NCBI GenBank assembly: GCA_030280995.1
Contig: JASXTE010000017.1
Coordinates: 8,885,998-8,949,997 of the forward strand
Source of the DNA: Hemileia vastatrix
Taxonomy: Eukaryota > Basidiomycota > Pucciniomycetes > Pucciniales > Zaghouaniaceae
Length of the DNA: 64,000 nucleotides
Reading direction: 5' to 3'
A model generated the notes under the pieces. That model was not told the origin of the DNA. It saw only the letters and a list, made by a program, of their open reading frames with translations, and made no database searches. The position numbers and the translations under genes are program-made. Positions 10,135-20,830 of this stretch are shown here, piece after piece. How positions within the stretch are numbered: the stretch's first letter is position 1; every line of letters begins with the position of its first letter.

Positions 10135-11684
10135 GTAAATCAGGAAGAAAGGATGAAACTTTGAGACCTATAGAGGCTGGGAGTAGTAGACAAATCACTC
10201 ATGTATCAAATCCTTTACTTTTAATTGCTACCTCAATGATTAATCCTGATATGGCTGTGATTGATGAAACTCTTGACCCTGAGTTCTATGAGAGTCTGGA
10301 AAGTTACTCAGTTTCCTTATTGAGAAACACTCCAGATGTAGCAAGAATTAATGATGAGCACTTGAGAGATATTATTGCCAAGAAAAATCATATAATGAAA
10401 AATATGCAATTGACTCAGACATATAATAGTTTGTTAACTGATCAGGGTTATCAAGCATTAAGAAGTGAATCACAGAGAGTCTCTGATGAATTGTCTCATT
10501 ACAAAGCAACCCATAAAAAGAAAGTTGCTTTATGGCAAAATATAAAAAATGATTTGTCTAAACTAAAAGATACTGTATCTGCCTGTTGCCAGGAGGTAGA
10601 GATAGATAAGATAAATCTGAAAAGATTGAATGACCATTTGTCATCTTTTCAAAATAAAAATCAATTATCTTTTGCAACTATCAATGAGAGTTTATCTAGT
10701 CTTCCAAGAATGAAAACAAGACTAACAACCATTGAAGAAAAATTGAACTCATTGTTAAATGACCAAAAATATTCTGAAATTTCTGTGAAGGAACATATAG
10801 TGCAGGATGCTCAAATAGTACCTGTGGCTAGTTCATCTAAAGTAAAAATAGCTCCAGAAATACCTGTTGATAACACTGAGTTTCCATCAAAAACTGATGA
10901 TGCACCAGGATCTGCAACAGAAGGATTAAACAATGAGATTTCAGCACAATTAGAGAAATTATAGCTGCTTCTTACTCAGAAACAAACTAGTACTAAGGAG
11001 ACTCCTTCAAATCAAAAGAATTTTCCAAAACTTGACCAGTACCCAACATTTGATGGTGATTCTTCCTCTGATTGGCAACAATTTATTTGCAGAATTGATA
11101 ACTTAAAAAATTCTTACAAACTCCCAGATGAGGAAATTGTGTCCAAGTTAATTTCTTTGTTCACTAATGTTGCCCTGATGTGGTATGAATCTGTTCTCCT
11201 GGATGGGAATGACTACTCATGGGAGGATTGGAAGAAATTAATTAAAGCACAATTTGGTGGCTCCAAGTTCAGAATGGCTCAACAAAGGCAGTATGAGGAA
11301 GCTAGATATATCTCTTCTACTGATAAACCTATTAGGGGGTATCAATGTTGACCAATCCGCAATTAAATTAATTGCGGAAAATAATCTGCATACCCCAATT
11401 ATCTTCCGCAATTATTTTTGCTAATAATTGGGTTATTAGACACTTTACGTGTCAATGTTCACCTCTTATCTGACATTTTTATCCTCAATATTTGATAACC
11501 ACATCTTGGACAACTTTCTGGATATCCCAGCCTTCTACCTTGCTGCGCACTTCCATTCTCATCCCATCCTGTTCATTCTATCCGCTCAGAATTTCTCCCC
11601 ATTTCATCTATTTGATTCTTCTCCTTTTTATCTCACTATCTCATCTGCTTGTTTCTGCTCCTTTTCATCTTCATTTATAATAAC

Positions 11685-13023
11685 ATGCCTCGTCATCCTA
11701 GATCTTCTCAAAGGCAGCCATCACCCAGTTGTTCTTCAATTCCCACTACTTCCTCTTTCCCCCGCTCAGCCAAGAAATCAAAGACTGTTCAATTAAAAAA
11801 AGATGAACATCTCATTCTTATCAACTGGCTGAAAACCAAATCTAACTATGATTCTTGTTTTGGTACTGAGTATGCCACTAAAGTAGGACGGCCCCCCACA
11901 TCAAAAGTTAATGGCTATCTTCTAATGGCAAATGAATTACACAATAAGACCAAGGGAAGGATTGATCTATTGCCTAAACAGATGTCTGAACGCTTCAAGC
12001 ATTATCGAGCAAAATACAAGAAGGCAAAGGCTCTTTCATCTTCCACTGGTTTTGGGGTTACTGACATTGATATAACTAAGGGTATAAAATCCATAGACAA
12101 TAAACTTGATTCTTTATGTCCTTACTTTAAAGAGATGGATGCAATTTTTGGAGAGCGAGCCGATGTTAATCCTGTAAACATGTTGGATGGAGAAGATCCT
12201 ATCTCCGAACATGATGTCAAAGCAAATCTTTTCCCATCCTCTTCCTCCACTCAAGCCTCCCCTCTTCTAAATTCTACGAATCTAGATAGCTTTGCTATTG
12301 ATCCTATTGGCGATTTAACCCAACCCAATCTAACTCAGGTCTGTTTCTTTTATCTTATCAATTCTATTTTTTTATTTACTTATATTTTTCTTATTTCTTA
12401 AAAGGCTGATGAACAAACCCAGGATCCTCAATCAACTGAGTCTGAAGCTAGTGACAATGATGAGGAGGAAAATGCTACGTTGAACAAAAAGAGAAGGGCT
12501 TCAACTAGTCTAAATTTCCTCTCCCAAAGAAGACGAAAAAGTGATACTTCATCACAAACACCTTTTTCTTCGATGGAACAGTTTTTAGAGAAACGTGATG
12601 CTGGTAAGTGATATCATACCTCTTATTACTTTACTCTGCTTTTCTTCTACTTTATGTTAATTTTTATTCTCACTCTAGAACAAGTGGAAATTGCTAAAGA
12701 GACACTGAGCTTTGAAAAGAAGAAATACAAGCTCTCTTTAAGGAGGGATGACAGAGTACAAGATTTGGAAGAGAGGAAGTATGAGCTCTCCTTACGGAAG
12801 GATGATCGGATCCAAGATTTGGAGGAGAAGAAGTTTGAGCTCTCTTTACAGAAGGATGGTAGGGCCCAAGATTTGGAGGAGAAGAAGTTTGAGTTAACTC
12901 TTAGTATTGAAAAATCCAAAAATAAGGAAAAAACACTCAAGCATCAAAACTTAATGGAACAGATGAAGTATAAGCATGATCTCCAAGAAAGTTCTAAAAA
13001 GAAAGATTTCTTGATCGAATGAA
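11685..13023 (+). CDS. Harbinger-1 Myb/SANT-like protein gene
   Basis: Exons are 11685-12338, 12405-12603 and 12679-13023. Donors are GTCTGT and GTAAGT, acceptors AAAAG and CTCTAG; introns are 66 and 75 nt. The N-terminal half is a trihelix/Myb-SANT-like DNA-binding region (LILINWLKTKSNYDSCFG... through ERFKHYRAKYKKAK). A Ser-rich acidic linker follows, then a C-terminal coiled coil with three 18-residue repeats of the type LSLRKDDRIQDLEEKKFE. A TGC-to-TGA change at 13021-13023 removes about 20 C-terminal residues seen in Harbinger-4. In PIF/Harbinger elements such Myb-like proteins act with the transposase in DNA binding and nuclear entry; that role is assumed here. Confidence 0.8.
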
Positions 13024-13225
13024 TTAAAGCAAACAAATCTGTTGAAGAAATAGAACGTTTAATGAAATTTTTTGTTGACTAGTTTCTTTTATTTCTTTCA
13101 CACTTCATGTGTTCATATTTATTTGTACATAAATTTTACAATTATTTTCTGTATTTCTTGAAATATCGTATTTTAATGTTAAATATTCTTTTTTTAAATA
13201 AAATTTTCAAGTCTCCTTTGAAAAT

Positions 13226-13630
13226 TTGACAATCCCCCACCCCTGGATTTTTTTGAAGTAAGGGGTGGGTATCACAAAAATTCTTTCATGTCATGAATCT
13301 TGAAAGTTTTATATGAAAATTTGGCTTTACTACCCCCTGCATTTTACCGGTATCCTAAAAATTCTTACATGTCAAGAATTTCACAAGTCTTATAAAAAAT
13401 TTTGGCACAACCCCCCATGGATTTTATTGAAGTAAGGGACGGGTATCACAAAAATATTTACAAGTCAAAAAAATTCTATATCTGTTTAAAAAAATTGGCA
13501 ATACTCTCCCCTGCATTTTATTGAAGCAAGGGGTGGGTATCACCAAAATTTTTCTAAGTCATCAATTTCACATGTCAGATTTGAAAATTTGGCAATACCC
13601 CCCCCCTGCATTTTATTGAAGTAAGGGGTG
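13226..13630 (+). repeat. Hairpin tandem repeats between convergent Harbinger-1 genes (about 5 units of 85-105 bp)
   Basis: Each unit contains a C-run arm, CCCCTGCATTTTATTGAAG, and a G-run arm, AAGGGGTGGGTATCA, able to fold as a stem-loop. Units are linked by AT-rich sequence with CAAGTC and AAATTTGGC words. The G arm plus GTATCA resembles the element terminus (AGGGGGTATCA). Equivalent arrays are at 46826-46980 in Harbinger-2 and 57625-57960 in Harbinger-4, always between the 3' ends of the Myb/SANT-like and dioxygenase genes. Confidence 0.75.
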
Positions 13631-13931
13631 GAAGTCATCTAAATTTAATATAATTACATAAATTATTAAATAAATATCTAATATATATCAATTTCCCTAG
13701 TTTAAAGTAATGACAATCCCTCAAGCCAAAATGCAGACCAAGTCGAGAAACATAAGTTTGGGACTTTCTACAGGTATAGGAAAGAGGAACCCCATGAAAC
13801 AAATAAATGTTATCATGATTACCTGTTATACAACACAAGGTCGATGGCTCATCACATTATTTGAGAAAATTGATATATAAAAAATATTTATTAAAAATTT
13901 ATGAAAAAATATAAAATTTTCGATGACAACT

Positions 13932-14549
13932 CTAATCCCCATACTTTTTGGATCTAGATAAAGTTTTTTTAAATCGAATAACTTTACCTTCTTTCTTTAC
14001 CTTATTGATTCTTTGTATCAACTTATTACTGATTTGAAATGAGCAACCGAAATGAGTGAAATCTTGACAGGATTTCAAACCAGGAGGAGCTTTGGTCGTT
14101 TGATGATTATCCTTAGAAGAATTCCAAATAGTTTCGATGATACCATTTCCCAAACCAAAATCAATGATGCACCGGTGGTCTGGAAAATATAAACCATGTC
14201 CTTTGATTTTAGCTGGAGATGGTATTGGGTGGCCAGTTATCAGATTGATATATGAGAATATTCCAAAAGTAAGAAAATTGGCATCATTCCTATCGATATG
14301 AATCCTATTGTGGAATCCAGAATGAGTGATAATAACATTAGAAAATAAAAGATATTCGTGGCTGATATCTTCCAATTCGGAGTCACACCAATTCAGTATT
14401 CCAACTTTGGTTGCAAGTTCATGATTTTTTTCAAATGCTTTATTACAGAGCTTGTTGAGTTGAAAAGCAAGAAAAGAGTTAAAGGAAGGTAGAGTGTCCC
14501 ATAAGCAAAAATCTTCATCTTTTTGAGCTTTAGTGATATTCTTGACCAA
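13932..14549 (-). pseudogene. Harbinger-1 Tet-like 2OG-Fe(II) dioxygenase, C-terminal domain
   Basis: This open frame of about 205 codons matches the C-terminal half of the Harbinger-4 gene: NVIITHSGFHN, an HxD iron-binding motif in HIDRND, GIFSYIN, GHGLYFPDHRCIIDFG, TIWNSS, a distal His in NHQTTKAP, and FGCSFQI near the end. This pattern fits the fungal Tet-like/JBP-like 2OG-Fe(II) oxygenases, which oxidise methylated bases in characterised relatives; the activity here is inferred. There is no ATG at the 5' edge (TTG at 14549), and the N-terminal exons seen in Harbinger-4 are absent, so the gene is truncated. The core motifs look intact. Confidence 0.75.
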
Positions 14550-14639
14550 CGAATATATGCCTATATAATTGAAATGCCTAGATAATAATCATATAAGAGT
14601 TTCAGAATCCTTATCCTCTAAATATGCAATATAAAAGTG

Positions 14640-14990
14640 TGAAATAAGACAAGTGAAATTTGGAAAAAAGGCTCAACTTCAAAGGTCAAAATCTCAGCAA
14701 CCACTGAACCTAATTCAAACCTGTTTGTGGAAAATGAAAGATATGCTTTAGTAGAATCTTCAGTTAAAGGACATGCGATTTAAATAAACCTAACCCTAAT
14801 TTGTTACATAAAAAATGAAATAAAAATTTAAATTGGGAAAAAAAAGGCTCAACTTTAACGGTCAATATCTCAGCAACCACTGAATCAAATTCAAATCTGT
14901 TTGCAGGAAATGAAAGGTAGCCTTCAGGAGAATCTTCAGTAAAAAGAACATTAGATTTGAATAAACCTAACCCTAATTCCGAGTCTGATT
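14640..14990 (-). repeat. Two about 175-bp repeats upstream of the Harbinger-1 dioxygenase
   Basis: Two copies of a block with AAAAAAGGCTCAACTT, GGTCAAnATCTCAGCAACCACTGA and AATAAACCTAACCCTAA begin near 14640 and 14820. Harbinger-2 has three copies (47690-48310). They lie where the missing N-terminal exons of the dioxygenase would be expected, so they may be remains of intron or promoter sequence. Confidence 0.65.
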
Positions 14991-15822
14991 TTCAAAATTT
15001 TACAAAAACTTGAAAAGTGGTAATGAAGATGAGATCAAAAGGAGTTTTATAAGTTCACTGTTATCCAGATAAGAGTCATACATATATTTAAGTATGAAGT
15101 TTTCATAAAAGGAATGAGATATCATATAGGCATGAAAAAAAGGAGATGAAACTTACCTTGATTGAAAAGTAGGAAAAATATAGTGAGAAAGATTGATGTT
15201 GGAATTGTGGGGAAATTGAATATGGAGTAAGTGAAATGCATAAAGAATGTGCAATGTATGTGTTTCAATGAAATGGAGCCAAAAAAAAGTGAAATAAGGG
15301 AAAGGGGGGATAATGACAATGCCAAGGAGGGATGAAGAGTAGGGTGATGGAGCTAAAAAATAAAGTAAAGAGGGAGAGAAAAAAAAGGTTAATTATACCA
15401 TTGAAATCCAAAATAACCACTTACAAAAAAAATTTAGATAAAAAAAATAAAATAAACAGAAAAAAACAAAAAAAATTATAATTAGTAATCAAAAAATCAA
15501 AAAAAAAGAATAAAATGACTTACCTGGAGAGATGAGATGACAAAATGAATGAAACCAAATTGTTTGAGGGATGTTGGAGGAGAATAGGAAAAGGATATGA
15601 GGGATGAATGAAAAAAAAAATCACTGACAAAATATGCAATTTCAGAAAATATGTGATTTCATGTTGAGCTGGTGAAAGAAAACCAATGAGCCATCCAAAA
15701 AAAAGATATTCACTGTAAATTCAAAAAAAAAAATGAATATGCAACAAACCAAAATACAAAACCAAGTGATTAAAGTACACAAAGAGGACATTTGGAAAGT
15801 ATGAAAACATAAAAATTAAAAA

Positions 15823-16506
15823 TTAAAAGGGTGAAGAGAAATGTTGGAGAGTAATTGCAGGCTTTTGACTCAAAGGGATGGTTGTGCCATCAACAAAACC
15901 TACACAGCCAGGGAAACCTTCAGCTTGCATTACTTGAGAGGATTCAAGTCGCTGTTCTGGAGTTGGCCAAGCAAGAGTTTGAGACTTGAGGGAAAGGATA
16001 GCAATCATACAGCGCTTGGTGTATAATATCACGGTACCATATCCTATGTTAAAGAGATTATCCAAACGTCTTACGGCAGCACCATTTCCATTTGAGCCAA
16101 AGCGACATAGAGCAACAGCAAGTTGGATGGCAGGATTACGCTGTTTGTTATGAGAATTGTTATGGAAGATAGGATGATCGGAGATGAGTTGATAAAGTTT
16201 GAAGAAAGAATCGGGAGAAGTTCTAAAAAGTTGTGTGAAGTTTAAATGAGGAATGTTGAGAATGGAGGCCAGATCATATCGGGGATCATGATAAAGATTT
16301 GGCCCCCTGGTGATGATGTAACGCTTTTTGGAAAGAAAACACATATAAGCTAAAGCATCTTCCAAATCAGAGTCAGATTTATAGTAAAGAACTAAAAGAA
16401 AAGTAATAGCATTCATTGTTGAGTGAAGTAGCTTCCTAGTAGAGAGGTGTTTCATTGTTGCGGGTGGAAGGGTTATGTGATGAGGGAAGTGGGAATTCAC
16501 CGCCAA
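15823..16506 (-). pseudogene. Harbinger-1 DDE transposase with internal deletion
   Basis: The 227-codon frame starts MAVNSHFPHH and contains the helix-turn-helix-like region (NPAIQLAVALCRFGSNGNGAAVRRL) and the first catalytic Asp in GFVDGT. It then jumps from PLSQKP directly to the C-terminal end ITLQHFSSPF. Harbinger-4 keeps the missing part with the second Asp (VADSAY) and the Glu (IEHAIGILKG) before the same C terminus. So Harbinger-1 has an in-frame deletion of the second half of the DDE_Tnp_4-type catalytic core. The protein could still bind DNA but not cleave it. Confidence 0.85.
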
Positions 16507-16720
16507 ATGTGCAGTTGGGGTGTGTAGATAGAAAAAAAACTTAAGTGTTCGCCACCAAAATTAAGTAGCATAGAGTGAGGAAATACTTAAGGATGGCATC
16601 AGCAATTATAAGTCATGTGACTTTCTTAAAAATCCATCATGGATGAGATGAGTTTGGGATCAGGAATTAGGAATGGAAATTGGGGTATAAGGGGCGGGAT
16701 AATGCATTATCGTGGATTTC

Positions 16721-16750
16721 TTATCCACTAGCCCTGGGGCTAGTGGATAA
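16721..16750. repeat. Perfect subterminal hairpin of Harbinger-1
   Basis: Arms TTATCCACTAGCCC (16721-16734) and its exact complement (16737-16750) are separated by TG. Related hairpins are at 49730-49760 (Harbinger-2) and 51036-51062 (Harbinger-4), with mismatches. This is a likely transposase-binding or RNA-structure site. Confidence 0.8.
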
Positions 16751-16835
16751 GAATCTTCCGCAATTAATAATGTCTGATCCCGGGAAAAAAAATTCCTGAT
16801 CCCTAATTGCGGATCCCTGAACATTGATACCCCCT

Positions 16836-17449
16836 ATTGAGTTTTTAATTAAACTTGTAAAAATCTAAAGGGCAATGGACCCAAATATGGAGTTTGATTT
16901 ATGGAAGGACAGGATCCTCTATAAATTACCAATGTCTCTGAGAGACTTGATAGTGGCTAGGACTGAGTTCTCCAAAGAACCCTCTTCTTTCATTAATACT
17001 TGCAATGAGATACTTCTAAACAATAAGTATGATGCCAGAAGATTCATTCCTAGGGCCCCTTTGGAGAAACCCTCCACTTACCAACAGAAACTCTGGAAAA
17101 GGTTGGTAAACCTTCTGCCCCTGTTGCACCAAAGAAGTATGCAACAAACACTTGCTTCAAGTGCAACAAGCCTTGGCAGAAAGGCCATGTTTGTGACAAG
17201 AAGATAAATCTTGTAGAAAAAACAGAGGAACATGCTGATGACACAGTGGTACTGGATGATACATCAAGTGATTGTGCCAGCAATATTTCATATGAATCTC
17301 AACAAGAAATCTTGATGCTGGAAGAGGATATCCATTATTTAAATACTATTTACATTGATAATAATGATTTATCTGCAGTTGAAGATGCTGAGATCATAAA
17401 GAACATTCAGGATAGCTAATTTATTATTGCCCCTCTTAAGGCACCAGTC
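16836..17449 (+). pseudogene. Gypsy-3 gag, second part with zinc knuckle
   Basis: After Harbinger-1 the Gag frame resumes (IEFLIKLVKI), meets a TAA at about 16867, then reads MDPNMEFDLWKDRILYKLP. A frameshift near 17090 moves it into the frame with the zinc knuckle CFKCNKPWQKGHVC (about 17150-17195) and an acidic linker. A TAA at 17417 precedes the protease. Apart from these lesions the region follows Gypsy-2 Gag closely. Confidence 0.8.
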
Positions 17450-18895
17450 TTGATCAATGGAACCAACATTGAAGTTTTTCTGGATTCTGGAGCTGGAGGA
17501 AGTGTAGTATCTGAAAGAGCACTTTCTTCAGTAGATCAAGACTATAAATCTAAACTGATGCCTATCATTTCTGAAAATTGGAGAGGTTATGGCTTTGTTT
17601 TGTCCCCCATTGGGAAATACAAAGCCACAGTGTTTTTTAAATATAACCATGGTTTTGTAAGAGCTATTTGTGATTTTGTTGTCATGAAAAATGATAACTT
17701 GAGCAATTGGTTTATTGTAGGGAATGATATTTTAACCAAGTATGGTATAAAATTGGATCCTTCAAACCAATTTTTCACAATGGGGATGAATGGGAAGAGA
17801 AAATTTAAGATTTCCTCCCCTAAAAAATTAGTAAAACCAGAATTGAACACATGTAATTCTGTGCTTCAATATAAAGGAAGATCTACAAAGGAAATGCATG
17901 CCCTTATGTCTGAAATTGACAATGCTTCATCTGGAGAACAACTTTCTGGTGAGGATAAAAATTCCATCATTAACTTGATAAAATCTTTTCCTATGGCCTT
18001 TGCTCATGGGTCACATGAACTGGGATTAGTTAAAGAGGAAATGAAACTTTCATTGTCTTGCCCATTAACTGATATACCACCTAGTTTAAAGAAGAAGCCT
18101 TATCCTGCTTCTCCCACAAAGAGAAAAGATATTGAAGACAATATCTCTACCCTTTTAAAAATGAATATTATTGAAAAGGTAGTTGAAACACCTAAATATT
18201 GTGTTATCTCACCTGTCCTAATTTCTTATGAGAAAGATAAATCCAGGTTATGTGGTGATTATAGAGCACTAAACACTTATACTGTTGATGATATCTCCCC
18301 TTTACCTAGAATCAGCTCTCTACATTCTACTTTACAGGGTGCTAAATATATCAGCTGTTTGGATGGTAATAAAGGATATCACCAGGTACCTGTTGAGAAA
18401 AATTCTCAGAACCTTCTGATGATTTCCACTCATATGGGTATTTATAAGTATATTAGGATGCCATTTGGCCCTAAAAATGCCCCTTCAGTTTTCCAAAAAG
18501 TAATGGATAACACATTCCATCAAGAGATAATTGAAGGATGGCTGATGGTTTATATTGATGATATCATTATATTCTCAAAAACATTTGAGGACCATCTTAA
18601 ACACCTGTGTAAAGTATTCCAGAAAATGGATGAAATCAATATGACACTTGCTTTGAAGAAATGTAAATTTGGTTTCCATTCTTTAAAAGTTCTTGGTCAT
18701 GTTGTTTCAGGCTTACAGATATGTGTTGACCAGAACAAAGTGGCAGCCATACAACAGGTGAAGGCTCCTACAACAGTGAGAGAGCTCCAAAGTTTTTTGG
18801 GAATGTGTGGATACTATAGACAGTATATTAAAAATTATAAAGTCATAGCTTTACCCCTTACCCAATTAACTAGAAAGGATGTTGCTTTTGTCTAG
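17450..18895 (+). pseudogene. Gypsy-3 pol: protease and reverse transcriptase
   Basis: A 481-codon open frame contains the retroviral-type protease motif DSGAGGS (about residue 12), the linker with GLVKEEMKLSLSC, and the full RT, including KARLCGDYRALN-like, CLDGNKGYHQ, MPFGPKNAPS and the catalytic YIDD (about residue 367). It ends at TAG 18893-18895, where Gypsy-2 has Trp (TGG), so a G-to-A nonsense change is likely. The same frame then continues into RNase H. Confidence 0.85.
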
Positions 18896-19534
18896 AATAG
18901 TGAAAGACAAAGAGCCTTTGACACTATGAAACACTGTTTGATGTCAGCACCAATTCTTGCTTTACCTGACTTTAATCAACCATTTGTTTTGTACACTGAT
19001 GTCAGTTTCATTGGTCTTGGTGCTGCCCTCCATCAAAAACAAGTGATAAATGATAAAGTTTCAGAAGTAGTAATTTGTTATATTTCAAGAACCTTGAGAA
19101 ATAGTGAATTGAAATATGGTGCTACTCAATTAGAGTGTTTAGCTGTAGTATGGGCTCTAGAAAAGCTTCATTATTACCTAGATGACCAGAAATTTGAACT
19201 TGTCACTGACTGCAGTGCAGTTAAATCCCTTTTAAACTTGAAAACACCTAACAGACATATGTTCAGATGGCAGCTGGCTGTTCAAGAGTACAGAGGGAGA
19301 ATGACAATTATTCATAGGGCTGGTATTGTTCACTCAAATGTGGATATGTTATCTAGGTTACCTTTGCCAAATAATGACTCTAATCCTGCGTATGATCCAG
19401 AGGACGAAATTATTCATATACATGGGATATATGTGGTTGATATGGAGGAAGAGCTATTACAGCTTATTCTGGAATCATATGATAAGGACACTGACTTGAA
19501 AAAGTTATGCACCATATTAAATGATCCAAAGAAT
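18896..19534 (+). pseudogene. Gypsy-3 pol: RNase H and start of integrase linker
   Basis: The same frame as the RT continues with TDVSFIGLGAAL (RNase H, first Asp), YISRTLR, the RNase H core QLECLAVVWALEKLHYYL and DCSAVKSLL. It runs to NDPKNAS, where Gypsy-2 is inserted after GCTTC (19535-19539). The frame resumes at 28387 on the far side of Gypsy-2 with SIQALIKTLP. The break is therefore an insertion, not a deletion. Confidence 0.85.
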
Positions 19535-19539
19535 GCTTC

Positions 19540-20716
19540 TGTCAGTACAGTCTAGTATATAAGTATGATATAATAGTGTTATTTTATGGTCCTACTACTT
19601 ATTAATAAATGATTTAGTGATTAAACCTCAGGGGAAGACTAATAGAATAGTTATACTCAAATAAAACTCACAATACTTGGATTTAAATGCGTGCTAGTGG
19701 TGGAAAATAGAAGAATAAAATATAGTTATAGCTTTTATAAAGATAATATCAATTTATAAGGGCTTTATAATATATTTCTGAATGTTAATAATTGTAGTGT
19801 AATGTTTGTTTGAAGTGTAGTAATTGAATGATGATAATAAACCGTCAAAATCCCTTCTTACTTATACCCAAATCCACTGGAGTGCACAGACCTTCAATCC
19901 AGATGATGTCACTGCTATCCCCGGCAATTACAGCACTGTGAGGGCCCATCACCTCCCCATGGCGTCCACTTCAAGCAGTTTCAACACCCAGACCTCCAGT
20001 AAGGACCCTCCATCACTATTAATAATAACACAGAGTCATACCATAAATAGAAATCCCAGATAAAAGCGGATACCATAAAGAAACAGGTAAAATAAATGAT
20101 CAAAAAGAGATTTAATGAAACTAAAAGCATATAAAGGAAACAAATAAAATGTCCAAGCCCCCAATAACATCCCCAAGCATCCACATTAACCCAAAAACAT
20201 CTTTCCAACCCATAAATCCGTGAATAACCATCCAAGGAAGTAATTTTAGTTGTCCAAACTGGGTGTATGCGCCTGATATAGGTGTCTATGCTTCTGTAGG
20301 TGTTGTGAATCCACTGATTTCGTCCATATGACCTAAAATAAGCAGAAAAACAAAGGTTATAGGCTATTAAGGGGCTAAAACCCACTTACATACCTAAATA
20401 TACATAATATACTGCATATTTCACTGAATATGAGATTTATGTATACATATAAGCTTATGTATGTCAATAATTACTTCATATCACTTAAGATAAGTATATT
20501 ATGACTCCATTAACACCTTAATAAGTATTATTAGGCCATGGATAAGCTATTTAAACTATTATAAATTATATAGTAGAATAATAATTATATATATATATAA
20601 TAAAATAATATATATTATTATTTTAACCTTATTTTTAAGATATAAGCTTAATCTAGTTAAGGTTATCTTATTTTAAGCATAAGAAATACTCAGTCCTAAG
20701 GATATTTAGGCTGACA
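19540..20716 (-). repeat. Gypsy-2 3' LTR (1177 bp)
   Basis: It begins TGTCAGTACAG and ends TTTAGGCTGACA on the plus strand, and is nearly identical to 27210-28386. Next to it the plus strand reads CTCCCTCACCCC (20717-20728), which on the element's own strand is a polypurine tract GGGGTGAGGGAG. Short ORFs inside the LTR are repeated in both LTRs and I do not regard them as genes. Confidence 0.95.
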
Positions 20717-20830
20717 CTCCCTCACCCCAAAAAAAACAATAAAAAAAATGTTAAGACATTTTAATTAATCTTAAGGAATGAAATAATAAAATAAAAAATT
20801 TTTTATAATACATATACTGAATGAACAGTA

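Larger units (their letters stand above)
9465..11333 (+). pseudogene. Gypsy-3 gag, first part (long unspliced frame)
   Basis: From ATG 9465 this frame stays open for 499 codons to TAG 10962-10964. A CAG-to-TAG change is likely because the same frame resumes immediately with the conserved NFPKLDQYPTFDGDSSSDW segment. The N-terminal 200 residues are basic and low-complexity (overlapping the spliced ORF), then comes a helical coiled-coil-like region, then the capsid-like region. The frame is interrupted at 11333 by Harbinger-1 and continues at 16839. The equivalent Gypsy-2 frame is a single Gag-Pol ORF. Confidence 0.8.
11334..16835 (+). mobile_element. Harbinger-1, PIF/Harbinger-like DNA transposon inserted in Gypsy-3 gag
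   Basis: The terminal inverted repeat is AGGGGGTATCAATGTT at both ends (11334-11349 and 16820-16835), flanked by ATT on both sides (11331-11333, 16836-16838). Removing the element and one ATT restores the Gag reading frame, so the boundaries are exact apart from the A/T ambiguity (TATT is also possible). It carries a Myb/SANT-like gene (plus), a Tet-like dioxygenase fragment (minus) and a transposase with an internal deletion (minus). Near the 3' end is a perfect hairpin with 14-bp arms (16721-16734 and 16737-16750). It is not autonomous. Confidence 0.9.

Noticed and set aside
13226..13630. CRISPR-like direct repeats
   Set aside because: Units are imperfect, of variable spacing and hairpin-forming, inside a eukaryotic transposon. 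Nothing fits a CRISPR array.
19824..20063. 79-codon ORF in the Gypsy-2 LTR, repeated at 27494
   Set aside because: It is present only because the LTR is duplicated. Composition is ordinary, the opposite strand has an equally long ORF, and no domain is visible.
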